From NCBI RefSeq assembly GCF_050436995.1, contig NC_134775.1, forward strand, positions 9,029,124-9,093,123: a DNA stretch of 64,000 nt, in the 5' to 3' direction. Position numbers and translations under genes: made by a program. The notes under the pieces are model-generated. The model saw only the letters and a program-made list of their open reading frames with translations, ran no database searches and was not told the origin of the DNA. Every line of letters starts with the position of its first letter. Position 1 is the stretch's first letter. This document shows positions 55,479 to 64,000 of this stretch, in pieces. The DNA is from Anticarsia gemmatalis (Eukaryota > Arthropoda > Insecta > Lepidoptera > Erebidae).

Positions 55479-56192
55479 TCACTTTTTGGGGGCTACTCGC
55501 TTTGATTTTGAGGCAATCAGTGGTTTGGGCGCCGAACTCGGCTTGGGCAACAGCTCACCGACCCTGCACAGCTCGGCTTGTGTTGTCACGCGGTGCCTCA
55601 CGTCGTCCGGTCCCAGAACATGGATTGCACCATCCCGAGTCCAGCACTTGTTGACCCCATACTTCTCACGAGCCGCCATGAACACATCGTGCCTGCTCTT
55701 GGTGAGTAACTCCGACATGGTCACTCCGGAACCCTTAAGCTTTGTCTTGGAGAACCACAGCATATCACGCATCTCCAAGTCCATCAGCTTAACCAGTATT
55801 GGTCGGGGCTTCTTAGCCGAAGTCTTCTTCCCCATTCGCTGACAGCGCCTGATGTCATCCTTGGAGAAGTTACCAATGCCCAGCTCCTTGACAACAACAC
55901 CAGTGAGTGTTTGGGCAACATCTTCATCCTTGGCAGGCTCTGTTACACCATGAAGCAGCAGTATCTTTCTCCGCCGCTGCATCTCCATGCTGTCGACTGT
56001 TCGTGCAAGCCCGTCGATTTGCAGTTGTAGCGTTGTCAGGGCTTGGGTAACAAATGCCCTGTACGAAGCAAAGTCGGAGGCCAGGCTGGAGACACTCAGA
56101 GGAGCAGACTTCAGTAGCTGCGCTTCAAAATCAGCCATTCTGCTGTTGATGCTGGTGCTGAGCTCATTCAGTGTTGCTTGCACGGTGTCCAT
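55479..56192 (-). CDS. LINE copy 3 ORF1 protein
   Basis: ATG at 56192, 237 codons, intact. The N-terminal coiled-coil-like part (NELSTSINSRMADFEAQLLK, TLQLQIDGLARTVDSME) leads to an RRM-like domain typical of L1/CR1-type ORF1 (RRRKILLLHGVTEPAKDED, DIRRCQRMGKKTSAKKPRP, ILVKLMDLEMRDMLWFSKT) and a C-terminal domain (AREKYGVNKCWTRDGAIHVL). It should bind LINE RNA. Ends with a basic tail (SKSKRVAPKK). Confidence 0.85.
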   Translation of the reverse strand: MDTVQATLNELSTSINSRMADFEAQLLKSAPLSVSSLASDFASYRAFVTQALTTLQLQIDGLARTVDSMEMQRRRKILLLHGVTEPAKDEDVAQTLTGVVVKELGIGNFSKDDIRRCQRMGKKTSAKKPRPILVKLMDLEMRDMLWFSKTKLKGSGVTMSELLTKSRHDVFMAAREKYGVNKCWTRDGAIHVLGPDDVRHRVTTQAELCRVGELLPKPSSAPKPLIASKSKRVAPKK

Positions 56193-56425
56193 ATTGTAGT
56201 GTGTAGTTCAGTGTAGTCAATGGTAGATAGTGAGTAGTGAAGTACAGAAGAGAAGGATTCAAAGAAGAGAAATATTGTAACCGGCAGGTAGATAGATGAT
56301 TAAGAAATTAAAACATAAAATTGTATAAATTAGATGAAATTACTATTAAAATTTAATTAAAATATGTAGAGCAGAATTTTAGTTCCTTCTTGTTGCAACT
56401 ACCCCCGCAAAAAAAAGCGCATTGA

Positions 56426-56548
56426 GCGCTCAAAAATGACTAACTCGGGAACCAATCATTTCCGAGAAATATCGTTGGAGTAAATTTCGCGCATACAGTG
56501 TCACAAACTTACCACTGAAGTTTTCGGTTAGCCGTCATTTACACCCTG
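56426..56548 (+). repeat. family A segment 7 and right TIR
   Basis: Matches 43113-43237 (GCTCAAAAATGACTAACTCG, GGAACCAATCATTTCCGAG) and ends GTCATTTACACCCTG, then TATA. Confidence 0.88.
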
Positions 56549-56552
56549 TATA

Positions 56553-56893
56553 CATATATGAAAACCTAATTTATGTACACGAAAATATCGCAGATTTCAT
56601 GAAAAAGAGCGATATACATAGCATTAATACACGAAACAAAAATAAACTTGTTATTCCAGCCACTAGGCCCAAAAAAATAAATAAATCCTTCAGAGGTCAA
56701 TGTGTGCGATTCTACAATAAAATCCCTAGTGAAATCCAAAATTTAAGCTTCAATAAATTTAAATTAGTTATTAAACGCTACTTATGTTTAAAGGGCTATT
56801 ATACTGTTAAAGATTATTTCGACGATAATAAAGCTTGGGACTGTGCTGCTTCTACCAAGTCTGTTTCAAATAATGTACTAATATTTTAATGTA
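56553..56893 (+). pseudogene. LINE reverse transcriptase, fragment 3 of 3 (C-terminus)
   Basis: Reads YENLIYVHENIADFMKKSD, NTRNKNKLVIP, KSFRGQCVRFYNKIPSEIQN, YYTVKDYFDDNKAWD and stops after VSNNVLIF. It matches the layout of the LINE C-terminus at 9205-9546 (NYNTRNRHKLV ... YYRIDEYLNDNSSWD). It is the in-frame continuation of fragment 2, which ended at 5663. Confidence 0.82.
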
Positions 56894-57327
56894 CGATGTT
56901 TTACTGTGTCTTACCTATATGTCGGGCGATGCCTTGTTGCAGTCGTACGACACTCTTGATATTTCTTGATTAATGAAAATACTTGTAGTTGTTCGATATT
57001 AGATGTTTATTTCCTTGATACACGGGTTTACCTTGCTGTTGACTACTTGTGAGTGATACATTAGAATAAAATTGTCAAATACATGCAGTAAAATGCTGAC
57101 GCGGTGACACGTGCGGTAATTAGACCTATTCAAGTAATACATAAGAATAAGATTGTGAAATCCATGCAATAAATGCTGACGCGGTGACATGTGCGGTAAT
57201 TGGACCGTACATATTCCCGAGCCAGAGAAGATGGGATGCTGAGCTACTATTAACAAACAAAAATGAATTGATAGAAAATTAAACAATTACTTGATTTAAA
57301 TGTAACAATAATAACTAAACAGGGTTA
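56894..57327. other. non-coding; contains a two-copy tandem repeat
   Basis: At about 57047-57127 and 57130-57205 an 80-base unit is repeated (ATGCTGACGCGGTGACA, GTGCGGTAATT blocks) with about 85% similarity. It lies between the LINE C-terminus and the 3' end of BEL/Pao 2. It probably includes the LINE 3' UTR and the 3' LTR of the BEL element, but I cannot place the LTR edges. Confidence 0.5.
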
Positions 57328-58725
57328 TCAAACATTCAATTTTTGCAAAATTGGCCTTGTTGATTGGTTTCGAAATCTTGAAGTGCGTGCGCTGGGTGGT
57401 GGTGCGATGTCGTCGCTTGCTCGACGTGCTCCCTCAGCCGCGCCTGCCGCCACCGGCGGCTCTTGAGTAGCCGGACTTGATGTTGCTTCTGTATTATGAT
57501 GTTGTTGTCTCTGCGTGCAACGCCATTTGTATGGCATGCGCCGTACCAAAATCGCCGTGCCGATAATCACCAACATACCAAATATGACGTAGATCATTGA
57601 GTAATGGTGAATGTCGTGAAAAGTTGCAGTATCTGGCAGGACACCTTCACTGTTTTCCAAATCTTGTAATCTATCTTGTATTTCGGCGGCTGCTTCTTGA
57701 AACATCAAATGCGATTTGTTGGAAATGTTATACGTAGGAATGCTGATGTTGAGTATATGATTAATCGGTGCGATGGTAGGTGTATATAAGTCAGGTGAAA
57801 TTCGCACCTCGCTTGTATGAGGTTTGTGAGGATATATAGAGAACTCATCTGTTTTCAATAAACAATCGTGACCTACACTAAGCAGTCCAGTGCCCATCAG
57901 CTGGTGCGCAGTAATCCGATCTTCGCACATTGTTCGTACCTTGCACCGATTGCAACAGGTATAAATATAAGTGTTGATTATATAACTGTCTTGCCATTTT
58001 TCCTCGCATACTATTTCTTTTGTTAAACATTCGTGATTTTCTTGTTGGCATAAATTTTTGTCACTCTTCATCTGATATTCGGGCCTTTGGCTGTGACAAA
58101 AATAACTTTCTTGTATGATACAGCTCTTTATGTCTTCTTCGGTCATGGGTATAAATGACCCCTTTCTAATATTTAACGCCACGTTGTCCGACACAGGTGA
58201 TATCGCGTAGGTCTTGTTTCCATGATGCTGAGGAATTGGTATTAACTTGAAGATTTCGTACGTATCTCTACTAGTAAGAGGTATTCTTATCTCGAACAGT
58301 AGATACTCTTCCAGTATTCTTGCTTTAACTCTAAAGAGATTGTACATCTTGCGTATGTCCGAATGAATGTTGTCTACGGGCAAAGAGACATCTTTGGGCA
58401 GTTTACTTGATATAGTTTTCAACTCATTGATTAGTTGATCTGATGACACTAAGTGTACATTAAATCGGCCTTGGTAAACATCCATGACGGTATCCATAAT
58501 CGTGTCTTGTAGATTTCTCAAGTTGTTAAGCACATTTATCGCTATGATAGACCCAACTGTAAAGTCACCCAGTAAACTACTTGTCCTAGCACTGTTTTTC
58601 AGATCAATTACAGCTGTATCTAATGCCATCATGTGTTGATTTATAATCTTATGTTGTTGGTTCATAGTACTCTCAGTACGTTTTAATAGATTGTTTTCGG
58701 CTTTTCTAATGGTCGTTTGATTTTT
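57328..58725 (-). pseudogene. envelope-like protein, N-terminally truncated
   Basis: Open from about 58725 to the stop at 57328. It includes a heptad-like helical start (KAENNLLKRTESTMNQQHKI), a Cys-rich centre (YTCCNRCKVRTMCEDR and several single Cys) and one strong transmembrane segment near the C-terminus (YSMIYVIFGMLVIIGTAILV), then a basic, Pro-rich cytoplasmic tail. Layout and helix-rich ectodomain recall insect retroelement/baculovirus F-type fusion proteins. The front part with signal peptide, cleavage site and fusion peptide is missing, cut at the junction with integrase. Not a functional envelope as read. Confidence 0.65.
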
Positions 58726-61596
58726 CCAATGATTTTAGCTGCAATAAAAGCTGGTGTTGTCAGGTCGGACACCAACTCTAGATGCACGGCCTTGGTTGCC
58801 ATGCATACGAATACAGCAACATATCCCTTTGAGGATTTTACTCCACGGCCCTTGTTAGCCTTCAAAAGGACATGCCCGGTGAAATCTACACCCGTATGTT
58901 GGAAAGGACGAGAAGGGCAGACCCTTGAACCAGGTAAGTCCCCCATGATTTGTTCTTGCATGCTTGGCTTGTGCTTCTTACAATTTATGCAGTTACGTAT
59001 ATATTTTTTAATTGTTTTTGTTCCGCTTAGAATCCAATACTTTTGTCGCGTAAATGCTAATGTAACCCGAGCGCCGCCGTGCAACGTGAGCTCGTGTGCA
59101 TTATTTATTATTAATTCTGTGAGGCGGTGGTTTGCGGCAAAATGATTGGGTTCTTCATTTCAGGGCTAATCAATGCGTTACGCAGCCTCCCTCCTACGCG
59201 AAGAATCTCCTCATGATCCAAATACGGATTCAAGCTTAGAATTTTGCTTTTTGTAGAAATAGATTTCTTTTGTTTCAGGTATGCTATTTCATCTTCAAAA
59301 GTTTCACCTTGAACTTGCTTTATTATAATTTTTCTTGCCTCTAGTAATTCCGATATAGTGAGCCAAGAGACAGATTTTCTATCTTGATTTTTCGCAGCAA
59401 ATCGGCGCACCCATGCTAACACCTTTATTAGCTTCGAAAATGAACTATATTTTTCTATCATTTCCTTAATTAGACTGTTGTTACTAAACTGCGTAATTAC
59501 GTTAACTTGCTTTGTAATTTTTGCTTCTTCTTGCGTAGTGTAAGAACAATTTTCTTGTGTAAAATTGTCTGTGGTGAATAGCCATGCTGGGCCTTGCCAC
59601 CATATTGGATGTAGTCTCAGTTGACTTGCAGTCAGGCCGCGGCTGGCGCAGTCGGCAGGATTTTCTGCAGACTTGACGTAGTGCCAGCAATCTGGCGGCA
59701 TGACTTCAACAATTTTTCGGACTCTGTTTGAGACGAAAGGCTTCCACCGATCAGGATTTCCTTGCAGCCATCCAAGAACCGCCATAGAATCTGTCCATCC
59801 GTGATGTCCACGTCAGGTGATAGGGCTTGTTTGATTTTTATCATGACTTCGGACAGCAATAATGCTCCACAAAGCTCCAGTCTTGGTAAGGAAACTTCTT
59901 TCTTGCAGGGAACGAGTCTTGATTTTCCAACAATGAGTTTTATATCAACTTCATTTTGTTTTTTTACCTTGATGTAAATAACGCAACCGTATGCTTTTTG
60001 CGAAGCGTCGCAAAAGCCGTGCAATTCGAGCCTGCACGTGTCATCATATCCGAGCCATCGTGGTATTTCAATATTATTTATGTTAACAATATCACACTTT
60101 ATTGATTGCCATTCTTGATGAATATTTTTGGGCAGTTTGTCATCCCATGCCATGTTTGTCTTCCATACTTCTTGAAAAAGGAGCTTCATTTTAGTAGAAA
60201 GCGGAGTTAACCACCCAAGAGGATCAAACAGCTGTGAAATTGCGGATAGCAGCGATCTCTTTGTATGTTAATCTTGCTTGTTGATCTTGCATTGAAAAAC
60301 AAAAACATCCTTTTCAGGATTCCAGTATAAACCGAGTGTCTTGGTAGATTCGGTGTGCGTGAGGTCAAAGTTGCACTGGCCTTCTTGACTTGAATTTTCA
60401 GATAGAACCTTGTAATTAGACTTCCATTTTCTTAAATTGAAGCCGCCAGCTTTCATAAGATTTATGAGGTCTGCCTTGATTTTTAGCGCGTCCTCTATTG
60501 ACGGCACAGGCAGGATCAAATCATCCATGTAGAAATTGTTCTCTACAATCAGCACCGCTTCTATTTCCCAAAATTTTTGTATGTCTTGCATATTGCTGAG
60601 CACCACATTGCACTGGAGAGACTGCATCTTGCCGCACAATAGCCACCCCAGACGCGTTTCTTGAGCGATTAGAGACATGTTTCCAATTCGATACATTCCA
60701 TTCATCATAATATTTGAGTAAATGTCGGCTCCGAATAAAATGTCAATGGGCTTGCTCACATTGAAGTCGGGATCGGCCAATTCTATTTGTTGTAATAAAT
60801 TCCATGTTGGACGGGTGAATGACGCATTAGGCAAATTTCTTGTTAAGCCTTTCATAATGTAAACATTAGTCGTAAACGCATAATCTTCGCGCATAGAATT
60901 GCAATATATTTCTGCTAATCCATTGCAGATGTTGTCCTTGGCGCCAACACCTGTTATCACTCCTCTACATTTTTGTCTTTGTAGGCACAGAAGATGTGCT
61001 GCTTGTGTGGTGATGAGAGAAGCTTGTGAGCCTTGGTCTATTAGGGCTCGCATGACAAGGTATTCTCCATCTGCTCTTTGAATCTTTATGAGAGCTGTAG
61101 ATAATAAAATTTCGGTCGCTTCAAATTGTTGGGCCACGTGCATATTATTGCTGAGTTGTTCGGTCCGCGGGTTCAACGCTACATTATTGGACGCTGGCTT
61201 TGACGTCGTATCGGCCGATGTCACGTTTTTTGCAAACGCTGAGTGCAGCAAAGTGTTGTGTCGCCCGTTGCACTCCCGGCATCTTTTGTTTGACGAACAT
61301 ATTTCCCCATTATGACTATGAAGACAATTATAACAAAATTTTAGTTTCGAAATTTCTAAACGTTTTTGGGTCGGCGACATTTTCAGGAACTTGTCACAAT
61401 AATAAATCGTATGCTCGGCGCTGTTACAAATTGGACATACTATCTTGTTTTTCGTATGAGATGAAGCTGCAGCTTGATTGCTTGAAAAATTCTTAAAATA
61501 ATGCAATTTATGTATGTCTATCAGATGTCGACGTCGATGATCTTGACTGATAATTTTCTTGCTTTCGACGTGCTGATTCAAATTCAAATTATTCAT
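58726..61596 (-). pseudogene. BEL/Pao 2 pol remnants
   Basis: ATG 61596. Zinc knuckles: CPICNSAEHTIYYCDKF and CRECNGRHNTLLH. Protease: RALIDQGSQASLI. Then LADPDFNVSKPIDILFGADI, and FWEIEAVL jumps to NFYMDDLILPV: about 250 residues of RT are deleted around 60545. A TAA at 60268 interrupts. RNase H: LELHGFCDASQKAYGCVIYI, with a frameshift at about 59795. A frameshift near 59130 precedes the integrase zinc region and RPFQHTGVDFTGHV with the first Asp. It ends at LTTPAFIAA, where sequence joins env. Confidence 0.82.
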
Positions 61597-62842
61597 TCAG
61601 ATTCCAATGTAGTGAACTTGTTTTCTAGGAACTTGAGAAATTCTTCCAAATTTGGTAACTCGCGTGGTTCTTTAACTGACTCCAAATAGTCACTATGTGT
61701 TTCAGAGTCTATTTTTTGCACCAAAAGGTAAACTAAAATGAGGTCCCAGGTATCTATGTCGACCCCCAGATTTTTTATTGCATTTAAGCATTCTGTGGTG
61801 ACGTCATGGAGGCGTTTTATGTGATTTACATTGGCTATTTGAGCCACAGGCAGGTTCATCAGAGTATTCATGTGCGTTGTAAATATAAGTTTTTTATTAT
61901 TGTACCTGTATGGTTCAATATTTCCCAACAGGTCAAATAATTATCCGAGCTGATCTGTAAATGTTGCACTAAGCGCTCAGCTTCGCCCTTAAGCTTGCTC
62001 TTTAGGAACTGCATTCTTTGCGCGTTAGGCAAACCTGGGTTGTTGTTTATCGCCTCGCTGAAGAGGTCTTTAAATGACACCCACTGTTGGTAGCTGCCGC
62101 TGAACACGGGAATGTCGAGTTTAGGTGTCGATTTTTCACGGTGTGACACGGACCAAAGCTTACTATTTATGGCCCTCTTGATGTCATGATATTTCTGTTT
62201 GTGCTCTGTGAATCTTGCTTCGTAATGCTGATTAGATCCGTTAGTCTCACTGTCTATTTCCCAGTGGAGTAGATCTATGGCCTTCCAGCGTACCTGAAGA
62301 GTTTTCAGTGTGTCTTCAAACTCCCATCGATCTTGTATGAAGTCTACATTGATGTTAGAGACTGTTCTCGCAAACACCTTGAAGTTGCTTGACTCTCTTC
62401 TATACACCTCGTCCAACTTGCTTAAATTTCCTGAATCCGAGGCGTTTGCCATGTCATTCCAGTCCGGCTTGCTAGGAGGAACGTTCTTCTGTTGAGTGGC
62501 AGCGTCCTCGAAGGTGCTCTCATCTACTTCTTGAGACGTAGATGCTGTTTCGCTCAACGTGGTCTTGATAGTTTTCTGTTGTTCGGGACCTTGTTGTGCC
62601 GAAAGAGGTTTGAGGTCGCTACTTATGCTTAATTTCTCAATGTAGAGTTTTGCATCTAAGTAGCTTTGCCTTGTCTGCTGGTAAACGTCACCCACCAGAT
62701 AGTCATGATCACCTGGTAAAAACTCCGAAAGCTTCGCATGATTGGACTTGAACTCAATCCAAAATCTTTCCAGAGTTTCGAGACGTCTTTTGACTTGCTC
62801 AGGTGTCCTACGTGATGGACCATCCTTCTTAAAGTTAATCAA
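61593..62842 (-). pseudogene. BEL/Pao 2 gag with frameshift
   Basis: No ATG in frame at the start; it reads INFKKDGPSRRTPEQVKRRL, WEFEDTLKTLQVRWKAIDLL, TPKLDIPVFSGSYQQWVSFK, FLKSKLKGEAERLVQHLQI and SDNYLTCWEILN. There a shift turns it to NHTGTIIKNLYLQRT and stop at 61868. The true frame continues one base over as YNNKKLIFTTHMNTLMNLPV to LENKFTTLESE (61593). The same frameshift is present in the inverted copy at 63240-64000. Confidence 0.82.
61836..62596 (-). repeat. inverted-repeat arm 1 (gag)
   Basis: 761 bases that recur in inverted orientation at 63240-64000 with no length difference. The encoded peptides, including spurious antisense ORFs, are the same on both arms. Confidence 0.9.
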
Positions 62843-63239
62843 AACTTTCTTGATCTCCTCTGATATATAAGAGATTGTTGATAGAGTAAATTACTCATTT
62901 CCATTTTGATATAACTTGCTAAAAACTTGATAGATTAACTGTCTTGATTTTCATAAACCCGCGAAATAAACAATCGAAACAACAAAACTTGATAGATAAG
63001 GTACCTTATTTGCTGGATATATATTTGGTGTGCACACAATTTATTCACTTGTTAATGTGGATTTGTATTTCACAACAAATTCCACACCGTAAATTTGCTC
63101 TTGATAACTTGACACTTGCTAGTTAAGTACTTGCTTACTTAAAAACTTGCTGGTTCTTGATAACTCAGTGGCTAAGGTGCTTTCACGTGATATGTGCGCC
63201 TTCTCAATTCAGCCGGTGAGACCCGCTTGTGGGAGGCCG
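62597..63239. other. spacer between gag inverted repeats
   Basis: The left part is the front of gag. 62880-63239 is AT-rich with repeated ACTTGCT and ACTTGATAGAT phrases and no ORF. It could contain the 5' UTR or part of an LTR. Confidence 0.5.
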
Positions 63240-64000
63240 CAACAAGGTCCCGAACAACAGAAAACTATCAAGACCACGTTGAGCGAAACAGCATCTACGT
63301 CTCAAGAAGTAGATGAGAGCACCTTCGAGGACGCTGCCACTCAACAGAAGAACGTTCCTCCTAGCAAGCCGGACTGGAATGACATGGCAAACGCCTCGGA
63401 TTCAGGAAATTTAAGCAAGTTGGACGAGGTGTATAGAAGAGAGTCAAGCAACTTCAAGGTGTTTGCGAGAACAGTCTCTAACATCAATGTAGACTTCATA
63501 CAAGATCGATGGGAGTTTGAAGACACACTGAAAACTCTTCAGGTACGCTGGAAGGCCATAGATCTACTCCACTGGGAAATAGACAGTGAGACTAACGGAT
63601 CTAATCAGCATTACGAAGCAAGATTCACAGAGCACAAACAGAAATATCATGACATCAAGAGGGCCATAAATAGTAAGCTTTGGTCCGTGTCACACCGTGA
63701 AAAATCGACACCTAAACTCGACATTCCCGTGTTCAGCGGCAGCTACCAACAGTGGGTGTCATTTAAAGACCTCTTCAGCGAGGCGATAAACAACAACCCA
63801 GGTTTGCCTAACGCGCAAAGAATGCAGTTCCTAAAGAGCAAGCTTAAGGGCGAAGCTGAGCGCTTAGTGCAACATTTACAGATCAGCTCGGATAATTATT
63901 TGACCTGTTGGGAAATATTGAACCATACAGGTACAATAATAAAAAACTTATATTTACAACGCACATGAATACTCTGATGAACCTGCCTGTGGCTCAAATA
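63240..64000 (+). repeat. inverted-repeat arm 2 (gag), runs off the window
   Basis: The plus-strand copy of gag from QQGPEQQKTIKTTLSETAST to LNHTGTIIKNLYLQRT and beyond. It shares the frameshift with arm 1 and extends to the window edge, so the full arm length is unknown. An upstream ORF start at 63147 is fortuitous. Confidence 0.9.

Larger units (their letters stand above)
53593..56419 (-). mobile_element. CR1/Jockey-like LINE copy 3, internally deleted
   Basis: CATTGA is duplicated on both sides; the second A copy shows the empty site at about 43110. It has a 5' leader, intact ORF1 (56192-55479), and an ORF2 lacking the endonuclease and first part of the reverse transcriptase. The 3' UTR ends with AATAAAGAG and an ATTC-rich tail (53593-53615). 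Deletion junction near 55340-55365, at a TCAAAGTCAGTCAAAGTCAA direct repeat. Confidence 0.85.
5668..56548 (+). mobile_element. family A TIR element, expanded to 51 kb by nested insertions
   Basis: The left end is at 5668 (CAG after TATA 5664-5667) and the right end at 56548 (CACCCTG before TATA 56549-56552). Joining the two flanks with a single TATA restores the LINE reverse-transcriptase frame (NVRSIY then IYENLIYVHEN), which is strong evidence that they flanked one insertion. The A sequence itself occurs as ordered plus-strand segments matching the second copy at 41325-43237. No transposase was found in A. The TIR motif is CAGGGTGTAAATGACAGC, best preserved at the right end; the left TIR is partly deleted here. 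Confidence 0.78.
57328..62890 (-). mobile_element. BEL/Pao-type retrotransposon 2 with env-like ORF, degenerate
   Basis: Minus strand: gag (62842-61593), protease and RT scraps (61596-60268), RNase H (60189-59632), integrase start (59084-58725), env-like (58725-57328). Large parts are missing: most of the RT palm, the integrase core after its first Asp, and the front of env. LTRs were not identified. Only some retroelements of this group carry envelope genes. Confidence 0.8.

Noticed and set aside
63147..63968. Independent gag gene on the plus strand
   Set aside because: It is the inverted copy of 61836-62596, with a fortuitous start and the same frameshift.

Overview
The window is almost certainly from a lepidopteran (moth or butterfly) genome, from a region made of transposable elements nested inside one another. 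I found no credible single-copy host gene, and the only tRNA-like sequences are SINE heads. The lepidopteran call rests on the combination of lepidopteran-style tRNA SINEs, R1- and R4/Dong-type LINEs, BEL/Pao elements, several Transib transposons, a Helentron-like element and CR1/Jockey-type LINEs. Such density suggests heterochromatin or a W-like chromosome, but that is inference.

The backbone can be read from empty sites and target-site duplications (TSDs). A LINE reverse-transcriptase reading frame begins beside a solo-like LTR (512-667), is cut by a piggyBac element at a TTAA site (1290-5120), resumes at 5125-5663, and then resumes in frame only at 56553-56893. Between 5668 and 56548 lies what started as one roughly 1.9 kb terminal-inverted-repeat element (here 'family A', TATA TSD). 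It was expanded to 51 kb by insertions. The A segments occur in order at 5668-5921, 11971-12430, 13223-13541, 13913-14178, 43688-43747, 44447-44619, 47562-47803, 53323-53592 and 56426-56548. A second, almost complete copy (41325-43237) serves as the uninterrupted reference.

Elements inserted directly into A: Transib T1 (5922-11965, transposase with a small intron, itself hit by a LINE fragment); a Helentron-like element (about 12431-13222); a SINE (13542-13912); Transib T2 (14179-43687); a small non-autonomous Transib T3 (43748-44446); a Ty3/gypsy element (44620-47557); an ORF1-only retroelement X (47804-53315) carrying an intact R4/Dong LINE in its TAA tail; and an internally deleted CR1-like LINE (53593-56419).

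T2 is a second nest holding its own decayed transposase, two MITEs, a BEL/Pao element with LTRs that read as identical (16827-23118), a long TTTCA microsatellite inside a MITE inside another repeat, a broken hAT transposase, two tail-to-tail CR1-like LINEs (30119-37490), an R1-type ORF1 remnant, and the second A copy.

The right end (57328-64000) is a degenerate BEL/Pao element on the minus strand with an envelope-like ORF. Its gag region is repeated in inverted orientation at the window edge (61836-62596 against 63240-64000). Two protein-coding retroelement frames look intact: the 1302-codon Dong ORF and the 379-codon ORF1 of element X. Nearly all other coding regions are broken.
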